From the NCBI GenBank assembly GCA_964646575.1, contig CAZYFT010000003.1:11001-75000 (forward strand): a stretch of DNA of 64,000 nucleotides, in the 5' to 3' direction. Under the pieces are notes generated by a model. That model did not search any database. It was given only the letters and a program-made list of their open reading frames with translations, and had not been told where the DNA came from. Below, piece after piece: positions 1 through 7,437 of this stretch. The position numbers and the translations under genes were made by a program. Position 1 is the stretch's first letter; the number at the start of each line of letters is the position of its first letter. This DNA comes from GCA-016700035 sp964646575 (GTDB lineage: Bacteria > Patescibacteriota > Saccharimonadia > CAILAD01 > GCA-016700035).

Positions 1-145
1 GAGCCACAATGTAGCCGTCACCGACCAAGATTTTTGCAATTTGCTCTTTCATCTTGGAGTACGGCAAACGAACTTCCGTTTTGCCGGCGGCTGCGGCATT
101 GCGGATGCGGGTAAGCATATCTGCGATTGGATCAGTTGTTATCAT
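1..145 (-). CDS. rpsH: 30S ribosomal protein S8, 3' end outside window
   Basis: Small-subunit protein that binds the central domain of 16S rRNA. The N-terminus reads MITTDPIADMLTRIRNA, the family's hallmark opening, followed by a stretch ending in GDGYIVA at the window edge, so only the first 48 residues are visible. It is the last visible gene of the ribosomal operon, 11 nt downstream of rpsN. The ATG follows a GGAAT-type sequence rather than a strong ribosome binding site. Confidence 0.95.
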   Translation of the reverse strand, partial: MITTDPIADMLTRIRNAAAAGKTEVRLPYSKMKEQIAKILVGDGYIVA

Positions 146-156
146 AATATTCCTTC

Positions 157-426
157 CTACCAACTAGCCTTTCGTACGCCTGGGATTTCTCCCTTTGAAG
201 CGTGTTCACGGAATGTGATGCGCGAAAGACCAAAGCGGCGTATGTAACCACGGCTACGTCCAGTAATCTCACAGCGATTGCGCTGTCGATTCGGATTTGA
301 GTTGCGTGGCAACTTGGCCAAGCCCTCTAAATCGCCGGCGGCCTTTAACTCAGCTCGCTTAGCGGCGTATTTGTCGGCCAATTTTGCGCGCTTTAATTCG
401 CGCTGCACAAGTGCTTTTCGAGCCAT
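157..426 (-). CDS. rpsN: 30S ribosomal protein S14, zinc-independent type
   Basis: Protein of the 30S head that contacts 16S rRNA near the decoding side. At 89 residues it is the longer, zinc-free form. The conserved C-terminal half reads NRCEITGRSRGYIRRFGLSR followed by FREHASKGEIPGVRKASW, with a single Cys and no paired CxxC motifs. Its ATG overlaps the rplE stop by one base, so the pair is probably translationally coupled. Confidence 0.97.
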   Translation of the reverse strand: MARKALVQRELKRAKLADKYAAKRAELKAAGDLEGLAKLPRNSNPNRQRNRCEITGRSRGYIRRFGLSRITFREHASKGEIPGVRKASW

Positions 427-977
427 TATTTGGCCTCCTTTCGTTCAAGTGGCATGCCCATCGCACGGAGCAAGGCTTCACCTTCGGTCTTATTGTGGGC
501 GGTTGTTACAAGTGTTATCTGAACACCGTGCGTAAGTTGAGCGTCTTCGTAACCAATTTCTGGGAAAAGAGTCTGTTCGGCAAGACCAATTGAGTAATTA
601 CCCTGTGGGTCAAAACCTTTTACCGAAAGACCATGAAAATCACGCAGACGCGGCAGAACCACAGCAATCAAGCGATCCAAGAAATCATACATTCGCTCGC
701 CGCGCAAAGTAACTTTTGCACCAATCGACTGACCCTCACGGAGCTTGAAACCAGCAATCGAGAGACGAGCCTTAGTGATAATTGGTTTTTGGCCAGTAAT
801 CTTGGTAAGTGTAGCTACCGCGTTATCGAGATACTTCTGATCCATAACTGCACGACCAACACCAACTGATACCACAACTTTTGTGAGCTTCGGTACACGA
901 TGGGCATTTTCTACACCGAGTTCGTCAGTAAGAGACTTAATCATCTCGGTTTTGTAGCGTTCTTGTAGGCGGTTCAC
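426..977 (-). CDS. rplE: 50S ribosomal protein L5
   Basis: Large-subunit protein that binds 5S rRNA and touches the P-site tRNA. Its 183 residues match the usual length. Recognisable blocks are the KLTKVVVSVGVG strand, TGQKPIITKARLSIAGFKLR, RGERMYDFLDRL and the loop DFHGLSVKGFDPQGNYSIG. It begins with GTG at 977 inside the GTGA overlap with the end of rplX, a normal coupling junction. Confidence 0.97.
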   Translation of the reverse strand: MNRLQERYKTEMIKSLTDELGVENAHRVPKLTKVVVSVGVGRAVMDQKYLDNAVATLTKITGQKPIITKARLSIAGFKLREGQSIGAKVTLRGERMYDFLDRLIAVVLPRLRDFHGLSVKGFDPQGNYSIGLAEQTLFPEIGYEDAQLTHGVQITLVTTAHNKTEGEALLRAMGMPLERKEAK

Positions 978-1348
978 TTCTTCACCTCTTTCTTATCGGC
1001 GTCTTTCTTTAGCGCTTCGGTCTTGGTTGCCTTTTTCTTATTTGAGAACTTAGACACGTTAAACACACGTTCCTTGGAGCCATCGGCACGCTTTTCAAAG
1101 CTTACGCGAGCTGGCTTACCGCTCTTTGGATCAAGCACCTGTACCTTTGAGGCTTCGATTGGCTTGGTCAGCTCCACAATACCTCCACTTGGGTTTTGGG
1201 TAGTTGGCTTCTGATGGCGCTTCACAGTGTTCAGGCCAGCAATCACTACTTTGTTCTCGCGTGGCAATACGGCAACCACTTCGCCAGTCTTACCTTTATC
1301 ACGACCGGTAACAATCATTACCTTATCTTTTAGGCGGATCTTAAACAT
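974..1348 (-). CDS. rplX: 50S ribosomal protein L24 with lysine-rich tail
   Basis: Assembly-initiator protein of the 50S subunit, with an N-terminal KOW motif (VMIVTGRDKGKTGEV, around residues 10-24) and the usual NTVKRHQKP block. The last 20 or so residues are a low-complexity Lys/Ala/Glu tail that makes it longer (124 aa) than typical L24 (about 100). It overlaps rplE by 4 nt and abuts rplN by one base. Confidence 0.96.
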   Translation of the reverse strand: MFKIRLKDKVMIVTGRDKGKTGEVVAVLPRENKVVIAGLNTVKRHQKPTTQNPSGGIVELTKPIEASKVQVLDPKSGKPARVSFEKRADGSKERVFNVSKFSNKKKATKTEALKKDADKKEVKK

Positions 1349-1716
1349 TAGAGTACCTCCGGTGCGAGTGAGACAATCTTCATGTATCCGCGATCACGCA
1401 ATTCTCGAGCAACTGGCCCAAAGATACGGGTTCCGCGTGGTTGGCCCTGCTTGTCGATAATTACTGCAGCATTTTCATCAAAACGGATAGCACTACCGTC
1501 GGCACGTGTCGTGATTTTTGTAGCACGTACTACAACTGCCTGAACAACTTCTTTTTTCTTGACGGTACCGTTTGGTGTGGCCTGCTTTACGGAAGCTACA
1601 ATGATGTCACCCACCATTGCGTAACGACGACGTGAGCCACCAAGCACCTTGATACACATAATCTTTTTGGCACCAGTGTTATCGGCAAGCTTAAGCATAG
1701 TCTGCGGCTGAATCAT
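1348..1716 (-). CDS. rplN: 50S ribosomal protein L14
   Basis: Large-subunit beta-barrel protein at the interface with the 30S subunit. It is 122 residues long with the canonical start MIQPQTMLKLADNTGAK and the family signature near GTVKKKEVVQAVVVRATK. The 3' end GPVARELRDRGYMKIVSLAPEVL is also typical. It overlaps rpsQ by 4 nt. Confidence 0.98.
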   Translation of the reverse strand: MIQPQTMLKLADNTGAKKIMCIKVLGGSRRRYAMVGDIIVASVKQATPNGTVKKKEVVQAVVVRATKITTRADGSAIRFDENAAVIIDKQGQPRGTRIFGPVARELRDRGYMKIVSLAPEVL

Positions 1717-1985
1717 TTTGCAGACTCCTTTTTAGCAGGCTTCTTAGTATCACCATTCAGAACTTTAGCAACGGTAAAACGTTTCATACGGCTCATTGGA
1801 CGCGTTTCTTCAATTTCTACCATAGTACCTACAGCCAACTCATTGGTTTCATCATGTGCGTGAAAACGAGCAGTGGTTTTATACTGCTTCCGATAGATAG
1901 GGTGTGTCTTCAAAGCTTCAACAGCCACAACTACGGTGTTCTGCATCTTATTTGAAACTACTTTACCTGTAAGTTTTCTAGCCAT
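1713..1985 (-). CDS. rpsQ: 30S ribosomal protein S17
   Basis: Primary 16S rRNA-binding OB-fold protein. It has 90 residues, with the opening MARKLTGKVVSNKMQNTVVV and the RMKRFTVAKVL block near the end. A short Lys-rich tail (TKKPAKKESAK) extends the fold. It overlaps rpmC by 8 nt upstream and rplN by 4 nt downstream. Confidence 0.97.
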   Translation of the reverse strand: MARKLTGKVVSNKMQNTVVVAVEALKTHPIYRKQYKTTARFHAHDETNELAVGTMVEIEETRPMSRMKRFTVAKVLNGDTKKPAKKESAK

Positions 1986-2190
1986 TGTTCTTCTCCAGTT
2001 CCGCTAGTTCGCGCTCACTTGTAATAGTAAGGGCTCGAGCCAGATCGGTTTTTAGGTTGCGAATTGCTCGCACTTGCTTAACATCTTTGGTTTTAATTTC
2101 TACATAGCCTTCAGCAATTTTCTGGCGAGTGTCAGTAATAAACTTTGCCAGTTCAGCATCTGATTGCAGGCGGATTTCACGAATCTTCAT
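1978..2190 (-). CDS. rpmC: 50S ribosomal protein L29
   Basis: Small helical-hairpin protein at the peptide exit tunnel, a docking site for nascent-chain factors. It is 70 residues long. The motif KDVKQVRAIRNLKTDLARAL corresponds to the family signature around the second helix. It lies between rplP (2 nt upstream) and rpsQ (8-nt overlap). Confidence 0.95.
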   Translation of the reverse strand: MKIREIRLQSDAELAKFITDTRQKIAEGYVEIKTKDVKQVRAIRNLKTDLARALTITSERELAELEKNNG

Positions 2191-2192
2191 AA

Positions 2193-2612
2193 CTATTCTC
2201 CAACTCCCTCACGAACGATAAAACGAGTCTTCATTGGAAGCTTACGTCCAGCCAAGCGCATGGCCTCTTTTGCAACATCCTCACTCACTCCATCAAGTTC
2301 AAACACGATTTTGCCGGCCTGGACTTTAGCAACGTAATGATCAACGGCACCCTTACCAGATCCCATGCGCACTTCATTTGGCTTCTTGGTGACTGGTGTG
2401 TGTGGGAACACGCGAATCCAAACCTTACCACCACGCTTGATATAGCGAGTCATAGCACGACGAGCAGCTTCGATTTGGCGAGATGTCAGGCGCTCGTTTT
2501 CGAGAGCACGCAAACCATAGCGCCCAAACGAGATCTCAGTGCCGCGAGTTGCCTCTCCGCGGTTCTTACCCTTAAAGGTTTTACGGAATTTAGTCTTGCG
2601 CGGAAGTAACAT
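2193..2612 (-). CDS. rplP: 50S ribosomal protein L16
   Basis: Large-subunit protein near the A site and the 5S rRNA. It has 139 residues and begins MLLPRKTKFRKTFKGKNRGEA, the expected N-terminus. It contains the VWIRVFPHTPVTKKPNEVRM and GSGKGAVDHYVAKVQAGK blocks that contact 23S rRNA. It overlaps the end of rpsC by one base. Confidence 0.98.
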   Translation of the reverse strand: MLLPRKTKFRKTFKGKNRGEATRGTEISFGRYGLRALENERLTSRQIEAARRAMTRYIKRGGKVWIRVFPHTPVTKKPNEVRMGSGKGAVDHYVAKVQAGKIVFELDGVSEDVAKEAMRLAGRKLPMKTRFIVREGVGE

Positions 2613-3238
2613 TACTTATCCTCTCCCGTATAGATCCAAGCCTTCACGCCAATAATTCCGAAGGTTGTGTGAGCTTCTGCACTCGCATAGCTAATGTTGG
2701 CACGGATGGTGTGGAGTGGGATCGAACCCAATGCAACACTTTCAGTACGAGCCATGTCGGCGCCGTTCAAACGGCCGCCAACCTGAACCTTAGCGCCAAG
2801 TGCTCCGGCCTTCATAGAGTTTTCAGCAGCATTCTTCAGCACGCGACGGAATGGCATGCGGCGCTCGAGGGCGCTAGCAATATTGTTGGCAACCAATTGA
2901 GCTTCCAGGTCTGGTTGACGAATTTCTTCGATATTAACGCGCAACTTGCCCTCAACGACCTTAGCGAGTTCTTTTTTGAGGGCCTCTGCACCAGAGCCAC
3001 CGCGGCCGATTACAACACCAGGCTTAGCAGTATAAATACTCACTACTACTTCACCGGTATTGCGCTCAATCTCAACACGAGCCACAGCAGCACGAAAACC
3101 AAGCATCTTACCAATAATTTCGCGAATTTTAAGGTCTTCCTTTAGGAGAGTGCGATATTCACGACCGGCAAACCAGCGACTGCGCCAGTTACGGTCAGCC
3201 TGCAATCGCATTGAAATTGGATTAATTTTTTGTCCCAT
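2612..3238 (-). CDS. rpsC: 30S ribosomal protein S3
   Basis: Protein at the mRNA entry channel. The N-terminal KH domain carries the GRGGSG loop (near residue 77), and the C-terminal S3 domain includes GRLNGADMARTE. The start MGQKINPISMRL is canonical. At 208 residues it ends soon after the GVKAWIYTG strand, without the long tails seen in some phyla. It lies 3 nt after rplV. Confidence 0.98.
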   Translation of the reverse strand: MGQKINPISMRLQADRNWRSRWFAGREYRTLLKEDLKIREIIGKMLGFRAAVARVEIERNTGEVVVSIYTAKPGVVIGRGGSGAEALKKELAKVVEGKLRVNIEEIRQPDLEAQLVANNIASALERRMPFRRVLKNAAENSMKAGALGAKVQVGGRLNGADMARTESVALGSIPLHTIRANISYASAEAHTTFGIIGVKAWIYTGEDK

Positions 3239-3241
3239 GAC

Positions 3242-3655
3242 TTACGCTTCCTTCCCACTTGCAGCTAACTGCTTCTTAGGAGTTTTTTCCACTTTTTTTG
3301 CTGAACGTTTTTTTTCAACAGTTGCTTCATCAGTAACTACAACCGTGAGGTGCGACATGCGGTGCAAGATTGGAGCAGCCATACCACGTGAGCGTGGTCG
3401 GAAACGCTTCAGAGTTGGGCCCTCATCAACCTTAATTTCGGCAACCCGTAGACTGCTTTTACGAGCGTTGTGATTATTTTCAGCATTAGCAACAGCGCTC
3501 TTCAAGGCTTCAGCTACCATGACTGCACCTTTTTTTGGTGTAGCTGCAAGCACTTGTTCAGCTTGGGCAACCTGCAAACCGCGCACTAAATCAGCCGACA
3601 GTCGCAGCTTGCGTGATGAGATTTTGAGATATTTGATAGAAGCGTGAGTTTTCAT
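3242..3655 (-). CDS. rplV: 50S ribosomal protein L22 with charged tail
   Basis: Protein lining the exit tunnel. Residues 1-110 form the L22 fold, with the beta-hairpin block KVDEGPTLKRFRPRSRGMA, which reaches into the tunnel, and ILHRMSHLTVVV at the C-terminal strand. A Lys/Glu/Ala tail of about 25 residues follows, giving 137 aa against the usual 110 or so. Spacing to rpsS is 3 nt. Confidence 0.97.
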   Translation of the reverse strand: MKTHASIKYLKISSRKLRLSADLVRGLQVAQAEQVLAATPKKGAVMVAEALKSAVANAENNHNARKSSLRVAEIKVDEGPTLKRFRPRSRGMAAPILHRMSHLTVVVTDEATVEKKRSAKKVEKTPKKQLAASGKEA

Positions 3656-3658
3656 AGT

Positions 3659-3934
3659 TTAACCTTGTTGTTTCGCCAGCTTACCGCCGTGTCCCTTAAA
3701 CTTACGAGTTGGAGAAAATTCACCGAGCTTATGTCCAACCATATTTTCGGTCACGAATACTGGTACGTGAGTCTTGCCATTATGTACGGCAATCGTCTTA
3801 CCAACCATTTCAGGAGAAATTGAGCTAGCGCGCGCCCAAGTCTTAATGACGGTTTTGTCACTTGGACCAAGTGCAAGCACTTTTTTGAGAAGTTTGGCGT
3901 CTACGTATGGGCCTTTTTTCAGTGAACGGCTCAT
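3659..3934 (-). CDS. rpsS: 30S ribosomal protein S19
   Basis: 30S head protein that forms a complex with S13. It has 91 residues, with the canonical MSRSLKKGPYVDAKLLKKV opening and the core HNGKTHVPVFVTENMVGHKL plus GEFSPTRKFKGHG. It starts directly after the rplB stop, consistent with co-translation. Confidence 0.98.
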   Translation of the reverse strand: MSRSLKKGPYVDAKLLKKVLALGPSDKTVIKTWARASSISPEMVGKTIAVHNGKTHVPVFVTENMVGHKLGEFSPTRKFKGHGGKLAKQQG

Positions 3935-4762
3935 TTATTTTCCTTTCCTGTGGCGGATTATGTACTTATCAGTTGCCTTGCGACGACGTGTCTTAGCGCC
4001 AAGTGCTGGCTTACCCCATGGTGTTACTGGGCGCTTCAGACCAATTGAAGTACCGCCTTCACCACCACCATGACGGTGGTCGTTCGGGTTCATAGCCTTA
4101 CCACGTACAGTCGGGCGAATACCCATGCGGCGCTTACGACCAGCAGACCCAACCTTAATAAGACTATGGCTTTCATTACCAACACCACCGATTGTTGCGT
4201 AACACTCAACACGAACCATGCGCATTTCGCCAGATGGAAGCTTAATTGTAGCCATTTCGCCCTCTTTGGCGGCAAGCTGAGCCTTAGTGCCCGCAGAACG
4301 AACAAGCTGTCCACCCTTGCCTGGAGTAAGTTCGATATTATACACCACGCTACCTACTGGGATTTCAGACAATGGCAGGCGGTTGTGCTCGCGAATTTCG
4401 CCTTCGGCTGCAGCGGTAATAGTAGCACCTACCTGCATTCCAGAACCGGCGATAATGTAAGCCTTACGGCCTTTTTCGTCACGAATGAGAGCAATGTTTG
4501 CTGATCGGCCCGGATCATATTCGATAGCAACAATAGTTGCGCTCTTCATGCCAGCCTGACGAAAATCAACAATACGGATAGCACGCTTAGCTCCACCACC
4601 ACGGTGACGAACAGTAATCTTACCTTGGTTGTTACGACCAGCCTTTTGCTTGCGCTTAAGGATAAGAGATTTTTCTGGCTTCGTTTTGGTAATTTCATCA
4701 AAACGATCAACGCTCATGCCACGACGAGCAGAAGTATTACGCTTAAGTACGCGAATTGCCAT
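3935..4762 (-). CDS. rplB: 50S ribosomal protein L2
   Basis: Large-subunit core protein needed for subunit association and peptidyl-transferase assembly. Its 275 residues match the family. The conserved C-terminal loop AMNPNDHRHGGGEGG with its essential histidine is present, as are the HRGGGAKR and GRKRRMGIRPTVRG blocks. It overlaps rplW by one base. Confidence 0.98.
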   Translation of the reverse strand: MAIRVLKRNTSARRGMSVDRFDEITKTKPEKSLILKRKQKAGRNNQGKITVRHRGGGAKRAIRIVDFRQAGMKSATIVAIEYDPGRSANIALIRDEKGRKAYIIAGSGMQVGATITAAAEGEIREHNRLPLSEIPVGSVVYNIELTPGKGGQLVRSAGTKAQLAAKEGEMATIKLPSGEMRMVRVECYATIGGVGNESHSLIKVGSAGRKRRMGIRPTVRGKAMNPNDHRHGGGEGGTSIGLKRPVTPWGKPALGAKTRRRKATDKYIIRHRKGK

Positions 4763-5109
4763 TACTTCTTCTCCTCTTTCTTAGTCTTCTCAGCAGCCTT
4801 CTTGGCCTTCTTGTCTTCCTTAGCTGGTTCTTCCTGGCCAAGATCAAAGGCAGCAATCTTCTGACCTGCAGCAACCTGAACATAGGCTTTCTTCACGTCT
4901 ACACGACGACCCTTAACCTGACGGAAGCGCTTTTCCTTACCTTTGGCGATCGAGATGCGTACATCGGTAGGATCAACTTTAAACTGATCCTTTACCGCAC
5001 GAGCAACTTCGATTTTGTTAGTGCTCATCGGAACAGTAAAGGTATACACGCCCTTGGCAGCCTGCATAAGGGTCTTTTCAGTAATTTTTGGTACGATTAC
5101 AAGACTCAC
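4762..5109 (-). CDS. rplW: 50S ribosomal protein L23 with charged tail
   Basis: Exit-tunnel rim protein that docks trigger factor and SRP. The L23 fold spans about residues 1-90 (PKITEKTLMQAA, then VDPTDVRISIAKGKEKR). A Glu/Lys/Ala tail of about 25 residues follows, as in the neighbouring rplX and rplV products. It overlaps rplD by 4 nt. Confidence 0.96.
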   Translation of the reverse strand: MSLVIVPKITEKTLMQAAKGVYTFTVPMSTNKIEVARAVKDQFKVDPTDVRISIAKGKEKRFRQVKGRRVDVKKAYVQVAAGQKIAAFDLGQEEPAKEDKKAKKAAEKTKKEEKK

Positions 5110-5735
5110 TTCTGACCTCCTAGCCAGGTAGAAATTGCTTCGAGGCCGGGCTTATCAACGAGGATATTGTCGGCATTCATGATATCGAAAGCTGTCAGCT
5201 GACTAACGAGTCGGTATTGTACCTGAGTAAGGTTGGCAACCGAGCGAACTGCCTTTTGATCAACTGCCGCAACTACCACCAAAACACTTCCGGTAAAACC
5301 GAGCTTAGCAATTAATGCTTGCGCATCCTTTGTCTTACCACTAGCAACTTCAAAAGCTTCGATAGTCGATACCTGCTTAGCTTTAGCAGAAAGAGCATGC
5401 GCGATACTGGCTCGAATAGCCTTCTTTGGCATTTCTACTGAGTAATTTTGCTCACCGGTTGGCCCAAAAATAGTACCACCACCACGCCAGAGCGGATTAC
5501 GGATAGAACCGGTACGAGCCCGACCGGTACCTTTTTGTCGCCATGGCTTCTTACCGCCACCACGAACTTCCCCACGAGTTTTCGTCTTAGCCGTTGCCTG
5601 GCGGGCATTAGAAAGCGTACGAAGATAGGCCTGCTTCAAGAGCTCAGGAGTTACTTCACGTTCAAATACGGCTTTATCAAGTGTAACTTCAGTCGATGCT
5701 TTTGAACCAGTCTTAGTGTATGCTGCTACCTTCAT
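5106..5735 (-). CDS. rplD: 50S ribosomal protein L4
   Basis: Tunnel-constriction protein; in many bacteria it also regulates the S10 operon. It has 209 residues. The rRNA-reaching loop is intact, with the block KTRGEVRGGGKKPWRQKGTG followed by RARTGSIRNPLWRGGGTIFGP. The C-terminal domain ends in LVDKPGLEAISTWLGG. It overlaps rplC and rplW by 4 nt each. Confidence 0.98.
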   Translation of the reverse strand: MKVAAYTKTGSKASTEVTLDKAVFEREVTPELLKQAYLRTLSNARQATAKTKTRGEVRGGGKKPWRQKGTGRARTGSIRNPLWRGGGTIFGPTGEQNYSVEMPKKAIRASIAHALSAKAKQVSTIEAFEVASGKTKDAQALIAKLGFTGSVLVVVAAVDQKAVRSVANLTQVQYRLVSQLTAFDIMNADNILVDKPGLEAISTWLGGQK

Positions 5736-6364
5736 GCTTGCGCCCCTCGAATAAGAATGAGGCTCTTATTTGGACCAGGAACAGCACCTTTTACAGCGAT
5801 AAGATTCTGCTCAATATCCACTAAAGCAACCTTGAGGTTCTTAACAGTTACTTGCTCGTGACCCATGTGGCCAGCCATCTTAATGCCCTTCATGACATGT
5901 TGTGGGTAACCAGCACCAATTGATCCTGGCGCGCGGTAATTGCGTGAACCGTGAGTCTTAGGCCCACGATGGAAGTTATGGCGCTTAATAGTTCCAGCGA
6001 AACCCTTACCCTTAGATACGCCAGTTACGGCAACCATTTCTCCAGCTTCAAAAATATCAGCCTGGATTGTGTCACCTACTTTTGGAGCTGCTTCTCCCTC
6101 AACGTCAGTTGTGCGAACTTCTACAAGATGCTTAGATTTCGCGCCACTGGCCTTGAGGTGACCAGCCTTAGATTTTGCATGTCCCTTAAGGATTTGCTTG
6201 TCTTCGCCGAAGCCAATTTGAGCCGCGGTATAGCCATCGTTTTCCATGGTCTTAAGCTGGGTAACTACACAAGGACCAGCCTGAAGTACGGTTACAGGCT
6301 GCAAACGACCTTCGGCATCAAAGATCTGTGTCATTCCAACTTTTTTGGCCAAGATGGCTTTCAT
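5732..6364 (-). CDS. rplC: 50S ribosomal protein L3
   Basis: Early-assembly 50S protein that reaches towards the peptidyl-transferase centre. It has 210 residues, with the opening MKAILAKKVGMTQIF and the signature FAGTIKRHNFHRGPKTHGS followed by NYRAPGSIG. It is the first gene of this minus-strand transcription unit because an opposing accessory gene separates it from rpsJ, which normally precedes it. The ATG has no clear Shine-Dalgarno sequence. Confidence 0.98.
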   Translation of the reverse strand: MKAILAKKVGMTQIFDAEGRLQPVTVLQAGPCVVTQLKTMENDGYTAAQIGFGEDKQILKGHAKSKAGHLKASGAKSKHLVEVRTTDVEGEAAPKVGDTIQADIFEAGEMVAVTGVSKGKGFAGTIKRHNFHRGPKTHGSRNYRAPGSIGAGYPQHVMKGIKMAGHMGHEQVTVKNLKVALVDIEQNLIAVKGAVPGPNKSLILIRGAQA

Positions 6365-6469
6365 TATCGTGCTAGTTTACTTTCTTCTTAAAACAAAGGC
6401 TGGCAAGCGGATTGGTTTCCAGGTATCTGGACCTAATCACTTCCCAGAAATATTTAGTCAACGAGAGAT

Positions 6470-6499
6470 AGTTTATCAGGTTTGCACCAGATATGTCAA
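6470..6499 (-). promoter_or_regulatory. Predicted promoter of the rplC-rpsH operon
   Basis: On the minus strand TTGACA (6494-6499) is followed after 18 nt by TAAACT (6470-6475), preceded by TGA as in extended -10 boxes. The predicted start near 6463 would leave a leader of about 100 nt before rplC. This fits the loss of read-through from rpsJ caused by the inserted gene. Confidence 0.55.
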
Positions 6500-6538
6500 G
6501 AAGAAACTATAATTATTTCGTGGATAAGCCCAAAGCCA

Positions 6539-6568
6539 TTGACAATATTGTTTTTTTATTGCTATATT
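6539..6568 (+). promoter_or_regulatory. Predicted promoter of the 6609 gene
   Basis: A consensus TTGACA at 6539-6544 is followed after 18 nt by TATATT (6563-6568). It is back-to-back with the rplC promoter and fires in the opposite direction, about 35 nt upstream of the ATG at 6609. Confidence 0.6.
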
Positions 6569-6608
6569 TTATATCACATCTGTACCTACTACCCGAGGAA
6601 CACCTACC

Positions 6609-7019
6609 ATGCCCGAAGAAACTCTTCCCGTCGACTTCGGCTTCGGCATCAACGTCGATCGTGTAAACGGCTACCCCGTACGGGTCCGTTACTTCGTACG
6701 CAAGCCCCACGACACGGGCGCGCTCTCCAAGACAGTGGACCTGCAACAGCGAAGTTCTCGTCTGCGCAGCATGGTGGATGAGAGCATCAAGCAGCGATAC
6801 GGCACCGACACCCAGCCACTTCGAATTTCTGTGCAGAACCGGCGTGGGCTGGAGATGACGATCGAGCAGGACATCCCTCGCTACTTCTCCATCATCATGC
6901 TGACCGACGAGGATGACAGCAGAATCATCGAGGCCATCAAGGTCTTGATGGAAGCCATCACACCCAACTTGGATGCGGCCGAGATGCTCGAGCTCACACA
7001 AACCACACCGCTTTCGTAG
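6609..7019 (+). CDS. Uncharacterised 136-aa accessory protein
   Basis: I do not recognise this protein. It is soluble-looking, with no signal or membrane segment. The N-terminal half is probably beta-rich (DFGFGINVDRVNGYPVRVRY) and the C-terminal half carries a probable helix (DSRIIEAIKVLMEAI). The start is supported by a GAGGA sequence a few bases upstream. It opposes the flanking ribosomal genes, has its own promoter and terminator, and uses more G/C-ending codons than they do. It therefore looks like an inserted single-gene cassette splitting rpsJ from rplC. Confidence 0.8.
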   Translation: MPEETLPVDFGFGINVDRVNGYPVRVRYFVRKPHDTGALSKTVDLQQRSSRLRSMVDESIKQRYGTDTQPLRISVQNRRGLEMTIEQDIPRYFSIIMLTDEDDSRIIEAIKVLMEAITPNLDAAEMLELTQTTPLS

Positions 7020-7025
7020 CGGCTC

Positions 7026-7058
7026 CCCCGGACCACACTTAGTCCGGGGTATTTTATT
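7026..7058 (+). terminator. Intrinsic terminator of the 6609 gene
   Basis: Stem CCCCGGAC/GTCCGGGG (7026-7033 and 7042-7049) with an 8-nt loop and a following TATTTTATT tract, 7 nt after the stop codon. Confidence 0.85.
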
Positions 7059-7061
7059 ACT

Positions 7062-7091
7062 AAAAAATCCCCGACAAACGGGGATTTTTTA
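7062..7091 (-). terminator. Bidirectional terminator, end of tuf-rpsJ
   Basis: AAAAAATCCCC and GGGGATTTTTT (7062-7072 and 7080-7090) pair perfectly, with T tracts on both strands. It closes the tuf-rpsJ transcript on the minus strand and backs up the preceding plus-strand terminator. Confidence 0.85.
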
Positions 7092-7110
7092 GATGAACTA
7101 CTAGGAGTAG

Positions 7111-7428
7111 TTACATTTTAATTTCGATATCGACACCAGCTGGTAAAGATAGATTCATGAGCGAATCAATGGTCTTAGGAGTTGGCTCGGTAATATCGAT
7201 AAGCCGCTTGTGCGTTCGCATCTCAAAAGCCTCGTGGCTGTCCTTAAAGATGTGAGGACTGCGGATGACAGTAGTGGTGTGTCGATCGGTTGGCAATGGA
7301 ACCGGGCCAGCTACCTGGGCACCAGTGCGGATTGCTGTGTCGATAATCTGCTTAGTCGACTGATCAATCACCTTATTGTCATAAGCCTTGAGTCGGATGC
7401 GGATGCGTTGAGCGGTTTTTTCTACCAT
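7111..7428 (-). CDS. rpsJ: 30S ribosomal protein S10 (NusE)
   Basis: 30S head protein that also acts as NusE in transcription antitermination. It has 105 residues, with the conserved RIRIRLKAYDNKVID opening and the loop GPVPLPT followed by VIRSPHIFKDSHEAFEMRTH. It follows tuf by 9 nt and is the last gene of that transcript. Normally rplC would follow; here a terminator and an accessory gene intervene. Confidence 0.98.
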   Translation of the reverse strand: MVEKTAQRIRIRLKAYDNKVIDQSTKQIIDTAIRTGAQVAGPVPLPTDRHTTTVIRSPHIFKDSHEAFEMRTHKRLIDITEPTPKTIDSLMNLSLPAGVDIEIKM

Positions 7429-7437
7429 AGTAGTGCT